A stretch of DNA of 64,000 nt from Dysidea avara (lineage: Eukaryota; Porifera; Demospongiae; Dictyoceratida; Dysideidae): assembly GCF_963678975.1 (NCBI RefSeq), contig NC_089273.1:8370614-8434613 (forward strand). Direction: 5' to 3'. Numbering within the stretch: position 1 is the first letter of the stretch; the number at the start of each line of letters is the position of its first letter. The notes beneath the pieces were generated by a model. The model had not been told where the DNA came from. It searched no databases and saw nothing but the letters and a program-made list of their open reading frames with translations. Below are positions 22,826 through 34,837 of this stretch, in pieces. The translations under genes were made by a program, and so were the position numbers.

Positions 22826-24785
22826 CATTCAGCTGCATGTATAATTTACACAGTTATATTACATTGCAAGTTATTCTGTAGGGAATTCAGCTACAAACAA
22901 GTCACCCTGTAGTCAGATCAGCTAGAAGAAGGTACCTAATAGAGAGTTCAGCTACAAAGAAGCCATCATGTAGAGAGTTCAGCTGAAATAAATCACCTTG
23001 TAGAGAATTCAGCTACAAACAAATTGCCCTGTAGAGAGATCAGCTAGAAGAAGTTGCCTTGTAGAGAGTTCAGTTACAAAGAAACAATCATGCAAAGAGT
23101 TTAGATGCAAACAATTCACCCAGTACTCAGAAAGTTCCGCTATGAACAGATCACACTATAGAGAGTTCAGTTAGAAACAAGTCATCCTGTAGAGAGATCA
23201 GCTAGAAGAAGTCACATTGTACAGAGTTCAGTTACAAAGAAACAATCATGCAAAGAGTTTAGCTGCAAACAAATCACCCAGTAAAAAGTTCAACTATGAA
23301 CAGATCACACTGTAGAGAGTTCAGTTAGAAACAAGTCATCTTGTAGAGAGATCAGCTAGAAGAAGTTACTTTGTAGAGAGTTCAGCTACAAAGAAACCAC
23401 CATGTAAGAGAGTTCAGCTGCAAACAAATCAACTGTAGAGAGTTCAGCTAGGAACAAGTCACCCTGTACAAAGATCAGCTAGAAACAAGTCATCCTGTAT
23501 AGAGTTCAGCTAGAAGAAGTTACATTGTAGAGAGTTCAGCTACAAACAAATCACCCTGTAGATAGTTCAGCTAGAAACAAGTCACCCTGTAGACAGATCA
23601 GCTAGAAACAAGTCACCCGTAGAGAGTTAAGCTAGAAGAAGTTACATTGTAGAGAGTTCAGCTACAAAGAAGCTACCATGTAGAGAGTTCAGCAGCAAAC
23701 AAATCGCCCTGTAGAGAATTCAGCTACAAACAAATCACCCTGTAGAAAGATCAGCTAGAAACAAATCACCTTGTAGAGGGTTCAGCTACAAACAAGTCAC
23801 CCTGTAGAGAGTTCAGCTAGAAACAAGTCACCCTGTAGAGAGATCAGCTAGAAATAAGTCACCCTGTAGAGAGTTCAGCTAGAAGAAGTTACATAGTAGA
23901 GAGTTCAGCTACAAAGAAACTACCATGTACAGAGTTCAGCTGCAAACAAATTGCCCTGTAGAGAATTCAGCTACAAACAAATCACCCTGTAGAAAGATCA
24001 GCTAGAAGAAGTTACCTTGTAGAGAGTTCAGCTACAAACAAACCACCCTGTAGAGAGTTCAGTTAGAAACAAGTCACCCTGTAGAGAGTTCAGCTAGAAG
24101 AAATTACGTTGTAGAGAGTTCAGCTACAAAGAAACTACCATGTAGAGAGTTCAGCTGCAAACAAATTGCCCTGTAGAGACAAACAAATAATGCTGTAGAA
24201 AGATCAGCTAGAAGAAGTTACCTTGTAGAGAGTTCAACTACAAACAAATCACCCTGTAGAGGGTTCAACTACAAACAAGTCACCCTGTAGAGAGTTCAGC
24301 TAGAAGAAGTCACATTGTAGAGAGTTCAGCTGCAAAGAAACTACCATGTAGAGAGTTCAGCTGCAAACAAATTGCCTTGTAGTGAATTCAGCTACAAACA
24401 AATCACCCTGTAGAAAGATCAGCTAGAAGAAGTTACCTTGTAGAGAGTTCAGCTACAAACAAATCACCCTGTGGAGAGTTCAGCTAGAAACAAGTCACCC
24501 TGTAGAGAGATCAGCCAGAAACAAGCCACCCGTAGAGAGTTCATCTAGAAGAAGTTACATTGTAGAGAGTTCAGCAGTTTAGCTGCAAACAAATCGCCCT
24601 GTAGAGAATTCAGCTACAAACAAATCACCCTGTAGAAAGATCAGCTAGAAGAAGTTACCTTGTAGAGAGTTCAGCTACAAACAAACCACCCTGTAGAGAG
24701 TTCAGCTACAAACAAGTCATCCAGTAGAGAGATCAGCTAGAGGGCTAGGGTCACCTTGCAGAGAGGTCAGCTACAAAGAAATCAC
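22826..24785 (+). repeat. 31-bp minisatellite array 1 (plus orientation)
   Basis: There are about 62 units related to GTAGAGAGTTCAGCTA-GAAACAAGTCACCCT. Variants carry GATCAGCTAGAAGAAG or GCTACAAACAAATC. It starts at the end of an F terminal module and ends at the hairpin G1. Confidence 0.95.
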
Positions 24786-24878
24786 CTTGCTTCATCTTTT
24801 CTTCTAATGACAGGTTAAAAAGCCCTAAAGCCGGCCATAGGCCGGCTTTGGGGTATACAAATACAAAAAGAAGTGAAA

Positions 24879-25204
24879 TCTAATCCAAAACAGCCAAGAT
24901 GTAAAAATAGAGTGCGGCCCTGAGAAAGGCTATGGTGAAAAAAGATGTGAAGTCCAAGGTGGCGGCCAAGAAATGGTTGTGATGGTAGGTTAATGGTAAA
25001 AATTTTAATAACAACAATTCAGGTGAATTTGGTGCCACTTGGTCTTGGCACAAAATTCACCTGAATTGTCGTTCTTAAAATTTTTACCATTAACCTACCA
25101 TCACAGCCATTTCTTGGCCGCCACCTTGGATTTCACATCTTTTTTCACCATAGCCTTACTCAGGGCTGCATTCTATTTTTACAGCTTGACTGTTTTGGAT
25201 TAGA
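24879..25204. repeat. Palindromic hairpin G, copy 1
   Basis: Two arms of about 155 bp (TCTAATCCAAAACAGCCAAG and its complement at the ends; AAGGTGGCGGCCAAGAAATG inside) fold around GGTGCCACTTGGTC. It is preceded by GCCGGCCATAGGCCGGC, also a palindrome, and a TTCATCTTTTCTTCT stub that links it to the 31-bp array. Confidence 0.9.
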
Positions 25205-25269
25205 TTATGTTTACTAGTATTACTGTCACACAAAAAGGAACCACATTGTATTTCTCTAATGGTCAAATA

Positions 25270-26368
25270 TTTCTGGATACAAACAAATCAGCTTCTCCAT
25301 GTGTGGAGTTTTCTAATCTCAAAGCACAAAGCTACACCGCTAAGTAGATCAACTTCATAATATCACTTAATATTTCCCACAATAGGATAAGGTTCTTTAC
25401 TGGTGATAAACAGAGGTGTATCCCAAGTACATTTAGTCCTGGAAGGTTGTGACATTGACTAGCAATAGCTCATAGACCTTGTAGGCTTTCCAAACAGTGA
25501 TAACAATTCTGTACATTGAATCCCTGAATATTACGACATAGTTGCTCCAAGTGATAAGACTGAAATGAGTGACAGTCAGTAAGATCAAAATAAGTAACAC
25601 AAGTAAGGTTGTCACATCTAGTAATAGGTGAGGAGGCCAGACTTTTCACATCATCCTCATCAGTTATATATCTTACAATAATATAGATTGTCCTTCCACC
25701 ATACTGACAATGTCATTACTGCAACATCATTGTTCAATCCAAACATGCCAAAGTCACTGAGTTGAAAACCTGCAGTGGTCACTTAACCAGACACTTCAAA
25801 CTGTATTTGAAAATATTTATGGAAGTGTCGGAGAAAAGTTTAATGGTAATTTACTAGAGCTGTTGTACACTCTGAAGTTACCAATAGTACCAGCAGAAAT
25901 AGTAGTAAGTTGAGTAGCATAGTCAAGAATTTCAGGTAATTTAAAAGTAAACTTGAAAAATATAGTTGCTGTAGTAATAATATTCAAATTCACTGGCCTC
26001 AATCCTAATTCCATCCGTTGTTATAACAGCTCATTGTAATTAAATAAAAGATTTGAAAATATTATGAGTTTTTTCAACTGACCAGTGTTAAGAAGTATTA
26101 CATGTTTAATGTTCAGGATCTAACTCAGTTGATGGTAGACTAAGATGTTGTACATTACTACAATACTGCAACATATCTATCAGTGTTGATGGTACTCTAC
26201 TGTTAGGAATAGACACTTTGATAATTATGTTGTCCACACACCTTCAAAACCTCCTTCACAATATTTTCCTCATCACTGTCATAATAAGGCTACACAAACT
26301 TCTTCCACAGTGATGGTGTTCCTTCAATCACAAACTTCAACCACTTTGAAACATATCTCAGCTTTATC
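25270..26368 (-). pseudogene. F-box/LRR-like protein pseudogene
   Basis: Reading the minus strand, an intact-looking acceptor (pyrimidine tract, then ACATGACAG) is followed by KLRYVSKWLKFVIEGTPSLW, KKFV-stop-PYYDSDEEN, KEVLKVCGQH, then after a frameshift VPSTLIDMLQYCSNVQHLSL. Further on come KLPEILDYATQLTTISAGTI, SDFGMFGLNNDVAVMTLS, a frameshift, TRCDNLTCVTYFDLTDCHSF, and a TGA before QCHNLPGLNVLGIHLC. The N-terminal part matches the region just after an F-box and the rest is leucine-rich repeat. In life such proteins would select substrates for SCF ubiquitin ligases (family inference). At least two stops and two frameshifts make it dead, although the splice site argues for a genomic rather than retrocopied origin. 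No F-box exon was found upstream. It lies between two minisatellite arrays. Confidence 0.7.
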
Positions 26369-26384
26369 CTGTCATGTAGAAAGA

Positions 26385-27420
26385 AAATGAGATGATATAA
26401 ACTATCAACTCAATAGGAAGTGACAATAGGTTTACAGGAGACTCCTGATCAAAAATACCTTGATCTTGATATACCAATTTGATGACAATAGTTAGTCCAG
26501 TTTCAACTAAAACTTAGTACCACAGCTATAGAATTTCAGACCAACTGATCAGTTAATCTACAATAACTATAGCCTATTTATACCTACCCATTATGCTGAG
26601 TATGCAAATACAAGTTTGTACAGGAATATGATACTCTTTCAAGCTGATGAAGTCATAGTATACACCTTTATTGAAGTTCTCAAGATGTGAGACACATAAA
26701 GTAAAAAATTATCATTACATATGTTTTCTCATATTTTATCATCGGTTTGCAGAAAATTTGTAATTGAAATGGCTCAAAGAGTTTTTAAAAATAGAAACTT
26801 CAAGTGAAAACCTCAATGGTTGTTGCTGTTTCCTTGAGTTTACACTCTTTTTACTCTGACATAGAATAAGGGTATGTAGTGGTACAATTGAAACATGAAA
26901 CTTATACTGCAGAGATACTGTGTCACCATGTCTGTGGTTATTACATCTCTGTTTTTGCCACTTACTGTAGGTAATTTTTAAACTGTGTGTACTTAGGGCT
27001 GAATGGATAGCCATGAGGCATTACAGAACTTGTAGCTTCTAATAACATTTATGTTATTTGTTTGACTTTAACATTATCTGTAATCACTCCTACAATATAA
27101 TCCAATCCACACCATGCACCTTATTCAATACACAGCCAACATACTCATCACTTCAAAGTTCCATCACAAACTGTAACAAACATATAAACCCTCATTTTTA
27201 GTACTTTGGAATGCTTTACCAGCAGACACTGTTTTATAATCTGACATTGAAGTTTCATAGACAGACTAAATCGTCATTTTGCAATCACTACATAAAATAG
27301 GTCAAATGTAATTACTGTATTATGTACATGATACTTGTTATTTATCACTGCACCTGTAGTGTTACATCCATGTTGTCAACATTGCAGTGGTCCAGCACTG
27401 AGACACAAGCTCATTTGACT
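26385..27420. other. Between pseudogene and array, nothing recognised
   Basis: No splice-bounded frame resembling an F-box exon is visible upstream of the LRR pseudogene. The 91-residue frame at 26739-27014 has no family features. Confidence 0.4.
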
Positions 27421-27423
27421 GTC

Positions 27424-28003
27424 ACTTGGTACAGAGTTCAGCTACAAACAAGTAACCTTGTGGAAAGTTCAGCCAAGAAATAAATCACCCTGTTAAGAGT
27501 TCAGCTAGCCCTATAGAGAGTACAGTTACAAACAAGTCACCTGGTAGAGAGTTTAGCTACAAACAAAGCATGCCATAGTGATGTTCAGCTGCGAACAAAT
27601 TCCCATTTGGAAGAATCAGCCATAAACAAGTCACTCCTACAGACAAATTACCCCTACAAACAGATCACCCTGTGGAGAGTTTGGCTGCAAAAATCACCCA
27701 GTAGAGCATTCAGCTACCAAAAATCACTCTGTAGAAAGTTCAACTACTGTACAAACTAATCACCCTGAGGAGAATTTGGTATTAAGCAAGTCACCCTGAA
27801 GAGAGTTCAGCTACAAAAGTCACACGTTAGAGAGTTCAGCTATGAACAAGTCACCCTATAGAAAGTTCAACTACAAATGTGAGGAGAATTCAGTATTAAA
27901 CAAGTCACTGCACCCTGAAAAGATTTTAGCTACAAAAAAGTCACTATTTAGAGAATTCAGCTACAGATAATTGATCCAAGAGAGTTCAGCTACATAAAGT
28001 TAT
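27424..28003 (+). repeat. 31-bp minisatellite array 2, decayed (plus orientation)
   Basis: About 18 diverged units of the same repeat as array 1 end at hairpin G2. Greater divergence suggests an older array. Confidence 0.85.
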
Positions 28004-28012
28004 CTAATCCAA

Positions 28013-28331
28013 AACATCCAAGCTGTAAAAAAGTGTGCGGCCCTCAAAAAGGCTATGGTGAAGAAAGATGTGAAATCCAAGGTGGCGGCCAAGAAATGGC
28101 AGTGATGGTAGGTTAATGGTAAAAAATTGAATAACCACAATTCATGTGAATTTTGGTGCCGCTTGGTCAATTGGCACAAAATTCACCTGAATTGTCGTTA
28201 TTAAAATTTTTACCATTAACCTACCATCAAAGCCATTTCTTGGCCGCCACCTTGGATTTCACATCTTTTTTTGCCATAGCCTTTTTGAGGGCCGCACACT
28301 TTTTTACAGCTTGGCTGTTTTGGATTAGATT
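28013..28331. repeat. Palindromic hairpin G, copy 2
   Basis: It has the same arms as G1. It is followed by the GCCGGCC palindrome and the AGAAGAAAAGATGAAG stub (to 28,445), then array 3 in the opposite orientation. The 98-residue frame at 28153-28449 is part of this repeat. Confidence 0.9.
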
Positions 28332-28544
28332 TCACTTCTTTTGTATTTGTATACCCCAAAGCCGGCCTATGGCCTGCTTTGGGACTTTTTTAACCTATCT
28401 TTTTTTCTTTACCACAGGAAGAAGAAAAGATGAAGCAGATGTACCTTAAATATTTCTGATGTTATCAGTAAATGTACAAATTATATATATATAATACATA
28501 TATTTATTACAGAACTGTCCATGGTGGTTTCTGTGTAACTTAAC

Positions 28545-31500
28545 ACTCTTCAAGGCAACTTCTTCTAGCTGATCTTTGTAGCTGAACTATCAACAAGGTA
28601 ACTTCTTCTAGCTGTTCTCTCTACAGGGTGATTTATTTGTAGCTGGATTCTGTACAGGTGATTTTGTTGCTGCTGAGCTCTTTACAGAATGGTTTCTTTG
28701 TAGCTGAACTCTCTACAAAGTAGCTTCTTCTAACTGATCTCTCTACAGGGAGATTTGTTTGTAGCTGAACTCTCTACAGGTGATTTGTTTGTAGCTGAAC
28801 TATCTAGATGATGGATTCTTTGTAGCTGAACTCTCTACAAGGTAATTTCTTCTAGCTGAACACTCTACATAGTGGTTTCATTGTAGCTGAACTCTCTACA
28901 AGATAACTTCTTCTAACTGATCTTTCTACATGGCAATTTGTTTGTGGCAGAATTTCCTACAGGGTGATTTCTTTGCAGCTGAACTCTCTACATGGTGGTT
29001 TCTTTTTACTGTAGCTGAACTCTCTACAAGGTAATTTCTTCTAGCTGATCTCTCTACAGGGTGATTTGTTTGTAGCTGAATTCTATAGAGGTGATTTGTT
29101 TGCAGCTGAGCTCTTTACAGAATGGTTTCTTTGTAGCTGAACTCTCTACAAGGTAACTTCTTCTGTCTGAACTCTCTACAGGGAGATTTGTTTGCAGCTG
29201 AACTCTCTTCATGATGGTTTCTTTGTAGCTGAACTCTCTACAAGGTGACTTCTTCTAGCTGATCTTTCTACAGGGTGATTTGTTTGTGGCTGATTTTTCT
29301 GATTTGTTTGCATCTGAACTCTTTATATGGTGGCTTCTTTGTAGCTGAACTCTCTACAGGGAGATTTGTTTGCAGCTGAACTCTCTACATGATGGTTTCT
29401 TTGTAGCTGAACTCTCTACAAGGTAACTTCTTCTAGCTGAATTCCCTACATGGTAGTTTCCTTGTAGCTGAACTCTCTACAGGTGATTTATTTGCAGCTG
29501 AACTCTCCACATGATGGTTTCTTTAAATTTGCAGCTAAACTCTCTACAAGGTAACTTCTTCTAGCTGATCTCTCTACAGGGAGATTTGTTTGCAGCTGAA
29601 CTTTCTTCATGATGGTTTCTTCGTAGCTGAACTCTCTACAAAGTAACTTCTTCTAGCTGAACTCCCTACATGGTGGTTTCTTGTAGCTGAACTCTCTACA
29701 AGGTGACTTCTTCTAGCTGATCTTTCTACAGGCTGATTTGTTTGTAGCTGAATTCTGTACAGGTGATTTGTTTGCAGCTGAGCTCTTTACAGAATGGTTT
29801 CTTTGTAGCTGAACTCTCTACAAGGTAGCTTCTTCTAGCTGATGTCTCCAAAAGGTCACTGGTTTGTGGCTGAACTTTCTACATGATGGTTTCTTTGTAA
29901 CTGAACTCTGTACAAGGTAACTTCTTCTAGCTGATCTCTCTACAGGGAGATTGGTTTGTAGCTGAACTCTCTACAGGTGATTTGTTTGCAGCTGAACTCT
30001 CCACATGATGGTTTCTTTGTAGCTGAACTCTCTACAAGGTAACTTCTTCTAGCTGATCTCTCTACAGGGTGATTTGTTTGTAGCTGAGCTATCAACAAGG
30101 TAACTTCTTATAGCTGATCTCTCTACAGGGTGATTTGTTTGTAGCTGAGCTATCAACAAGGTAACTTCTTCTAGCTGATCTCTCTACGGGGTGATTTATT
30201 TGTAGCTGAACTCTCTACAGGTGATTTGTTTGCAGCTGAGCTATCTAGATGATGGTTCCTTTGTAACTGAATTCTCTACAAGGTAATTTCTTCTAGCTGA
30301 ACACTCTACATGGTGGTTTCATTGTAGCTGAACTCTCTACAAGATAACTTCTTCTAACTGATATTTCTACAGGGCAATTTGTTTGTGGCAGAATTTTCTA
30401 CAGGGTGATTTCTTTGCAGCTGAACTCTCTACATGGTGGTTTCTTTTTACTGTAGCTGAACTCTCTACAAGGTAATTTCTTCTAGCTGATCTCTCTACAG
30501 GGTGATTTGTTTGTAGCTGAATTCTATAGAGGTGATTTGTTTGCAGCTGAGCTCTTTACAGAATGGTTTCTTTGTAGCTGAACTCTCTACAAGGTAACTT
30601 CTTCTATCTGAACTCTCTACAGGGAGATTTGTTTGCAGCTGAACTCTCTTCATGATGGTGGTTTCTTTGTAGCTGAACTCTCTACAAGGTGACTTCTTCT
30701 AGCTGATCTTTCTACAGGGTGATTTGTTTGTAGCTGATTTTTCTACAGGGTGATTTGTTTGCATCTGAACTCTCTATATGGTGGTTTCTTAGGGTGATTT
30801 ATTTGTAGCTGAATTCTCTTCATGATGGTTTTTTTGTAGCTGAACTCTCTACAAGGTAACTTCTTCTAGCTGAATTCCCTACATGGTGGTTTCATTGTAG
30901 CTGAACTCTCTACAGGTGATTTGTTTGCAGCTGAACTCTCCACATGATGGTTTCTTTAAATTTGTAGCTGAACTCTCTACAAGGTAACTTCTTCTAGCTG
31001 ATCTCTCTACAGGGTGATTTGTTTGCAGCTGAATTCTGTACAGGTGATTTGTTTGCAGCTGAGCTCTTTACAGAATGGTTTCTTTGTAGCTGAACTCTCT
31101 ACAAGGTAACTTCTTCTAACTAAACTCTCTACAGGGAGATTTGTTTGCAGCTGAACTCTCTTCATGATGGTTTCTTCGTAGCTGAACTCTCTACAAGGTG
31201 ACTTCTTCTAGCTGAACTCCCTAGATGGTGGTTTCTTTATAGCTGAACTCTCTACAAGGTGACTTCTTCTAGCTGATCTTTCTACAGGCTGATTTGTTTG
31301 TAGCTGAATTCTGTACAGGTGATTTGTTTGCAGCTGAGCTTATTACAGAATGGTTTCTTTGTAGCTGAACTCTCTACAAGGTAGCTTCTTCAAGCTGATG
31401 TCTCCACAAGGTCACTAGTTTGTAGCTGAACTTTCTACATGGTGGTTTCTTTGTAACTGAACTCTCTACAAGGTAACTTCTTCTAGCTGATCTCTCTACA

Positions 31501-32480
31501 GGGAGATTGGTTTGTAGCTGAACTCTCTACAGGTGATTTGTTTGCAGCTGAACTCTCCACATGATGGTTTCTTTGTAGCTGAACTCTCTACAAGGTGACT
31601 TCTTCTAGCTGATCTCTCTACAGGGTGATTTGTTTGTAGCTGAATCCTGTACAGGTGGTTTGTTTGCAGCTGAGCTCTTTACAGAATGGTTTCTATATAG
31701 CTGAACTCTTTACAAGGTAACTTCTTCTAGCTGATGTCTCTACAAGCTCACTAGTTTGTAAACGAATTCTCTACATGGTGGTTTCTTTGTAACTGAACTC
31801 TCTACAAGGAAACTTCTCCTAGCTGATCTCTCTATATACAGGGAGATTTGTTTGTAGCTGAACTCTCTACAGGTGATTTGTTTGCAGCTGAACTCTCCAC
31901 ATGATGGTTTCTTTGTAGCTGAACTCTCTACAAGGTAACTTCTTCTAGCTGATCTCTCTACAGGGTGATTTGTTTGTAGCTGAGCTATCAACAAGGTAAC
32001 TTCTTCTAGCTGATCTCTCTACAGGGTGATTTGTTTGTAGCTGAATTCTGTACAGGTGATTTGTTTGCAGCTGAGTTCTTTACAGAATGGTTTCTATGTA
32101 GCTGAGCTCTTTACAACGTAACTTCTTCTAGCTGATGTCTCTACAGGGTCACTAGTTTGTAAATGAATTCTCTACATGGTGGTTTCTTTGTAACTGAACT
32201 CTCTACAAGGAAACTTCTCCTAGCTGATCTCTCTACAGGGCGATTTGTTTGTAGCTGAACTCTCTACATTAAGGTTTCTTTGTAGCTGAACTCTACAAGG
32301 TGATTTCTTCTAGATGAATTATCTCTTTCTATAGTTGCATGAATTCCCTACAAGGTAACTTCTTCTAGCTGATCTCTCTACAGGGTGAATTGTTTGTGGC
32401 TGATCTCTCTACAGGGTGACTTGTTTGCAGCTGATCTCTATACGGGTTACTTGTTTCTAACTGATCTCTTGAATTCTCTT
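28545..32480 (-). repeat. 31-bp minisatellite array 3 (minus orientation)
   Basis: There are about 127 units, on the plus strand reading GTAGCTGAACTCTCTACA then GGGTGATTTGTTT. Two subtypes alternate: one has AAGGTAACTTCTTCTAGCTG, the other GATCTCTCTACAGGGTGATT. Larger blocks are also duplicated about 1.44 kb apart. Confidence 0.95.
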
Positions 32481-33317
32481 CGGGTGACTGCTCTATTAGG
32501 ATGACTGCTCTATTAGAGTATCTCGATCTTGCACTTGCTACACCAAGTTGGATTTCGTGTTATAACTCCGTGGCTTTAAGTCTGATTCTTCTACACCATT
32601 GAAGAGCTTTTCTAAGATGATAACTCCATCTGTACAGCGATTTTCAAAGCATTACCCCAAGCGGTTTACCTGGTAGGCGTGGCAAGCAGTCGTTTTTTAT
32701 TAGCTAATCTCGATTGCGTAATTGTTACACACTGTTGGTTTTTTCGTAGTATCTTCCTGGTTTTTAGCTCGATTTCTTTCAAACCACAAAAGGTGTGAGG
32801 TTCAATAGTTAACCTATTTACCCACCGATTTTCAGCTTCTTCCCATACGCGGTTTACCCTGTAGGCGTGACTACATATTGGTGTTATTTTTCTTGAATAA
32901 TCGCTCATAACTCTTTGCCTGTTTATCGTATTCCAGCCAAAGTTGGTACAAAGATGCGCCTTTATACCCCCCTGCTGTGTGCCAAATCAAGGCGATCGGA
33001 TATGGCGTTCGCGTTTTATAGCAGTTTTTGTAAGTGTGCGAAAAGAGGAAGAAAAATAAGAAGAAAAAAACGAAGAAAAACTAAGCCAATTTTTGAAGTC
33101 GAATATCTCGGGAACGCTTAAAGCGATTTCGCTCAAATTTGGAATGCGGAGTGCTGACTGTGGAGGGAGTGTCCACAGCAAAAATCGTCTTGTTTCATCA
33201 AGGAAACACAGAGCTACGGAGGTGCGAAAATTGCGTTTTCTTTCTTCCTGTCAATATACTCACGAGTGTTACGCGCCGGCTTCTTAGGCCGCACGACACA
33301 CTACCGTGTGTTTTGAT
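32481..33317 (-). mobile_element. Terminal module of family F, right-facing, copy 1
   Basis: It starts with paired GACTGCTCTATTAG motifs next to TATCTCGATCTTGC and ends ACACACTACCGTGTGTTTTGAT. Across its length it is very close to 43,836-44,678, and it is the inverted counterpart of 18,564-22,825. It contains CpG-rich sequence including TACGCGCCGGCTTCTTAGGC. Confidence 0.85.
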
Positions 33318-33321
33318 CCTA

Positions 33322-34105
33322 TACAGAGTTCAGATACAAACAAATCGGAATTCAGCTATATACAATCAAGTCACTTTGTAGATAGTTCAGCTACAACAAG
33401 TCATTCTGAAGAGAGTCCAGCTACATAGAGAGATCAGCCAGAAACAAATCACACTCTAGAGAGATCAGCTAGAAGTAAATCACCATGTAGAGAGATCAAC
33501 TAAAAACAAATCACCCTGTAGAGAGATCAGCTAGCACCCTCCAGAGAGTTCAGCTACGTTTCGAGTCACCCTGTAGAGAATTCAGTAGAAACAAGCAGCC
33601 TTGTACAGATCAGCTAGAAACAAGTCACTGTTAGAGAGAGTTCATGCGGCTATAAGCAAAGTCACCATGTAGAGAGATAAACTGGAATCAAGTTACCCTG
33701 GGAAGAGTTCAGCTACAAACAAATCTCAGTAGAGAGTTCAGCTAGAAACAAATCACTCTGTATAGAGATCGGGTAGAAATAAGTCACCCTATAGAGAGTT
33801 CAACTAGAAAGAAGTCACCCTGTAGAGAAATCAGCTAGAAACAAGTCACCCTGTAGAGAAATCAGCTAGAAACAAGTCACCCTGTAGAGAGATCAGCAGA
33901 AAATAAGTCACCCTGTAGAGAGATCAGCTATATTTCAAATCACTCTGTAGATAGATCAGCTTGAAACAAATCACTCAATAGAAAAATCAGCTAGTCTAAG
34001 AACAAGTCACCCTGTAGAGAGCTCGGCTTGAAACTAATTACCCTGTAGACACCGTCTAGAGAGGTCAGCTAGAAATATGTCACCCTGTAGAGAGAACAGC
34101 TAGTA
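33322..34105 (+). repeat. 31-bp minisatellite array 4, decayed (plus orientation)
   Basis: There are about 25 units of the same family, starting only a few bases after the F terminus. It is followed at 34,250-34,330 by a decayed fragment of hairpin G (ACAGCCAAGCTGTGAAAAAG). Confidence 0.88.
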
Positions 34106-34439
34106 ACATCAATATTTTACAGTGTACTTTTGAAAATAATTGATCATGTAGTGGATATCATGTATGCCTTACAAAAATTGAGTAGCACAAGCTCAGCAAA
34201 TGTGATTCAGTATCTGCTGCAGGTCAAGATAAAAATCTTATATATTACAATAATAAAAAACAGCCAAGCTGTGAAAAAGGGTGCAGCTACAAAAAACCAG
34301 GGTAAAAAAAATGTGAAATCAAAAGAAATAAAAATATGATACATAGGACTGTATAATGTGTATATATAAAGGCTGTTTTAGATTATAATTACATTTTGAT
34401 GTCCTTTAATCATTAAAATTCTATGCAAAGTCTTTATAA

Positions 34440-34770
34440 TTATATGCATGTACTGTAAAGTAGCTTAAACTGAAGCTCATTACTACTGGAGTGTATCATA
34501 CAGTACAGCTGATGTTGATAGGATGTCTGGTATTGGAATGATTGCCATATTAGTACATGATATTCATCAGTCATGTACACATTACAGGAATGTGTAGGCT
34601 GATTGGTATATGATATATTCATACATGTGTGATAGTAACTAAATTACTCGTATTTTACCTAACAAGGATAGTTATAATTTTGTGGTTAATACAGTACAAA
34701 GCTAGCACCATATTAGGTGGAATGTAGCTTTATAACAATGTTCAAACATGACTAGGTAAGGAAATGCTGA
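34440..34770. repeat. Promoter-side block duplicated before the second FReD gene
   Basis: The stretch including CATCAGTCATGTACACATTA and GGAATGTGTAGGCTGATTG reappears at about 47,940-48,070, before the paralogue. The duplication therefore includes upstream DNA as well as the coding region and 3' flank. Confidence 0.8.
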
Positions 34771-34774
34771 GTAC

Positions 34775-34781
34775 TATAAAA
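34775..34781 (+). promoter_or_regulatory. TATA box of the first FReD gene
   Basis: TATAAAA lies 63 bp before the ATG. The paralogue at 48,223 has the same box at exactly the same distance, followed in both by GTGCTATCAAC, where transcription would be expected to start. Confidence 0.75.
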
Positions 34782-34837
34782 CACTGTTCTGATGTGCTAT
34801 CAACATTGTACAGTTAGTCAATGTTAACAATTCTATA

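Noticed and set aside
22826..24785. CRISPR-like array of regular 31-bp units
   Set aside because: The units are head-to-tail with no unique spacers and much unit-to-unit variation, in a eukaryotic context. This is a minisatellite.
26739..27014. 91-residue open frame as the F-box exon of the LRR pseudogene
   Set aside because: It has no F-box-like pattern (LP..., a leucine-rich helix, W), and the composition is low-information.
28153..28449. 98-residue hydrophobic open frame
   Set aside because: It is encoded by one arm of the palindromic hairpin G and its GCCGGCC stub, and the other G copies do not keep it open.
31740..31994. Open frame with repeated ESSA/REFS peptides
   Set aside because: It is a by-product of the 31-bp array. 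The unit length is not a multiple of three and the frame is not kept along the array.
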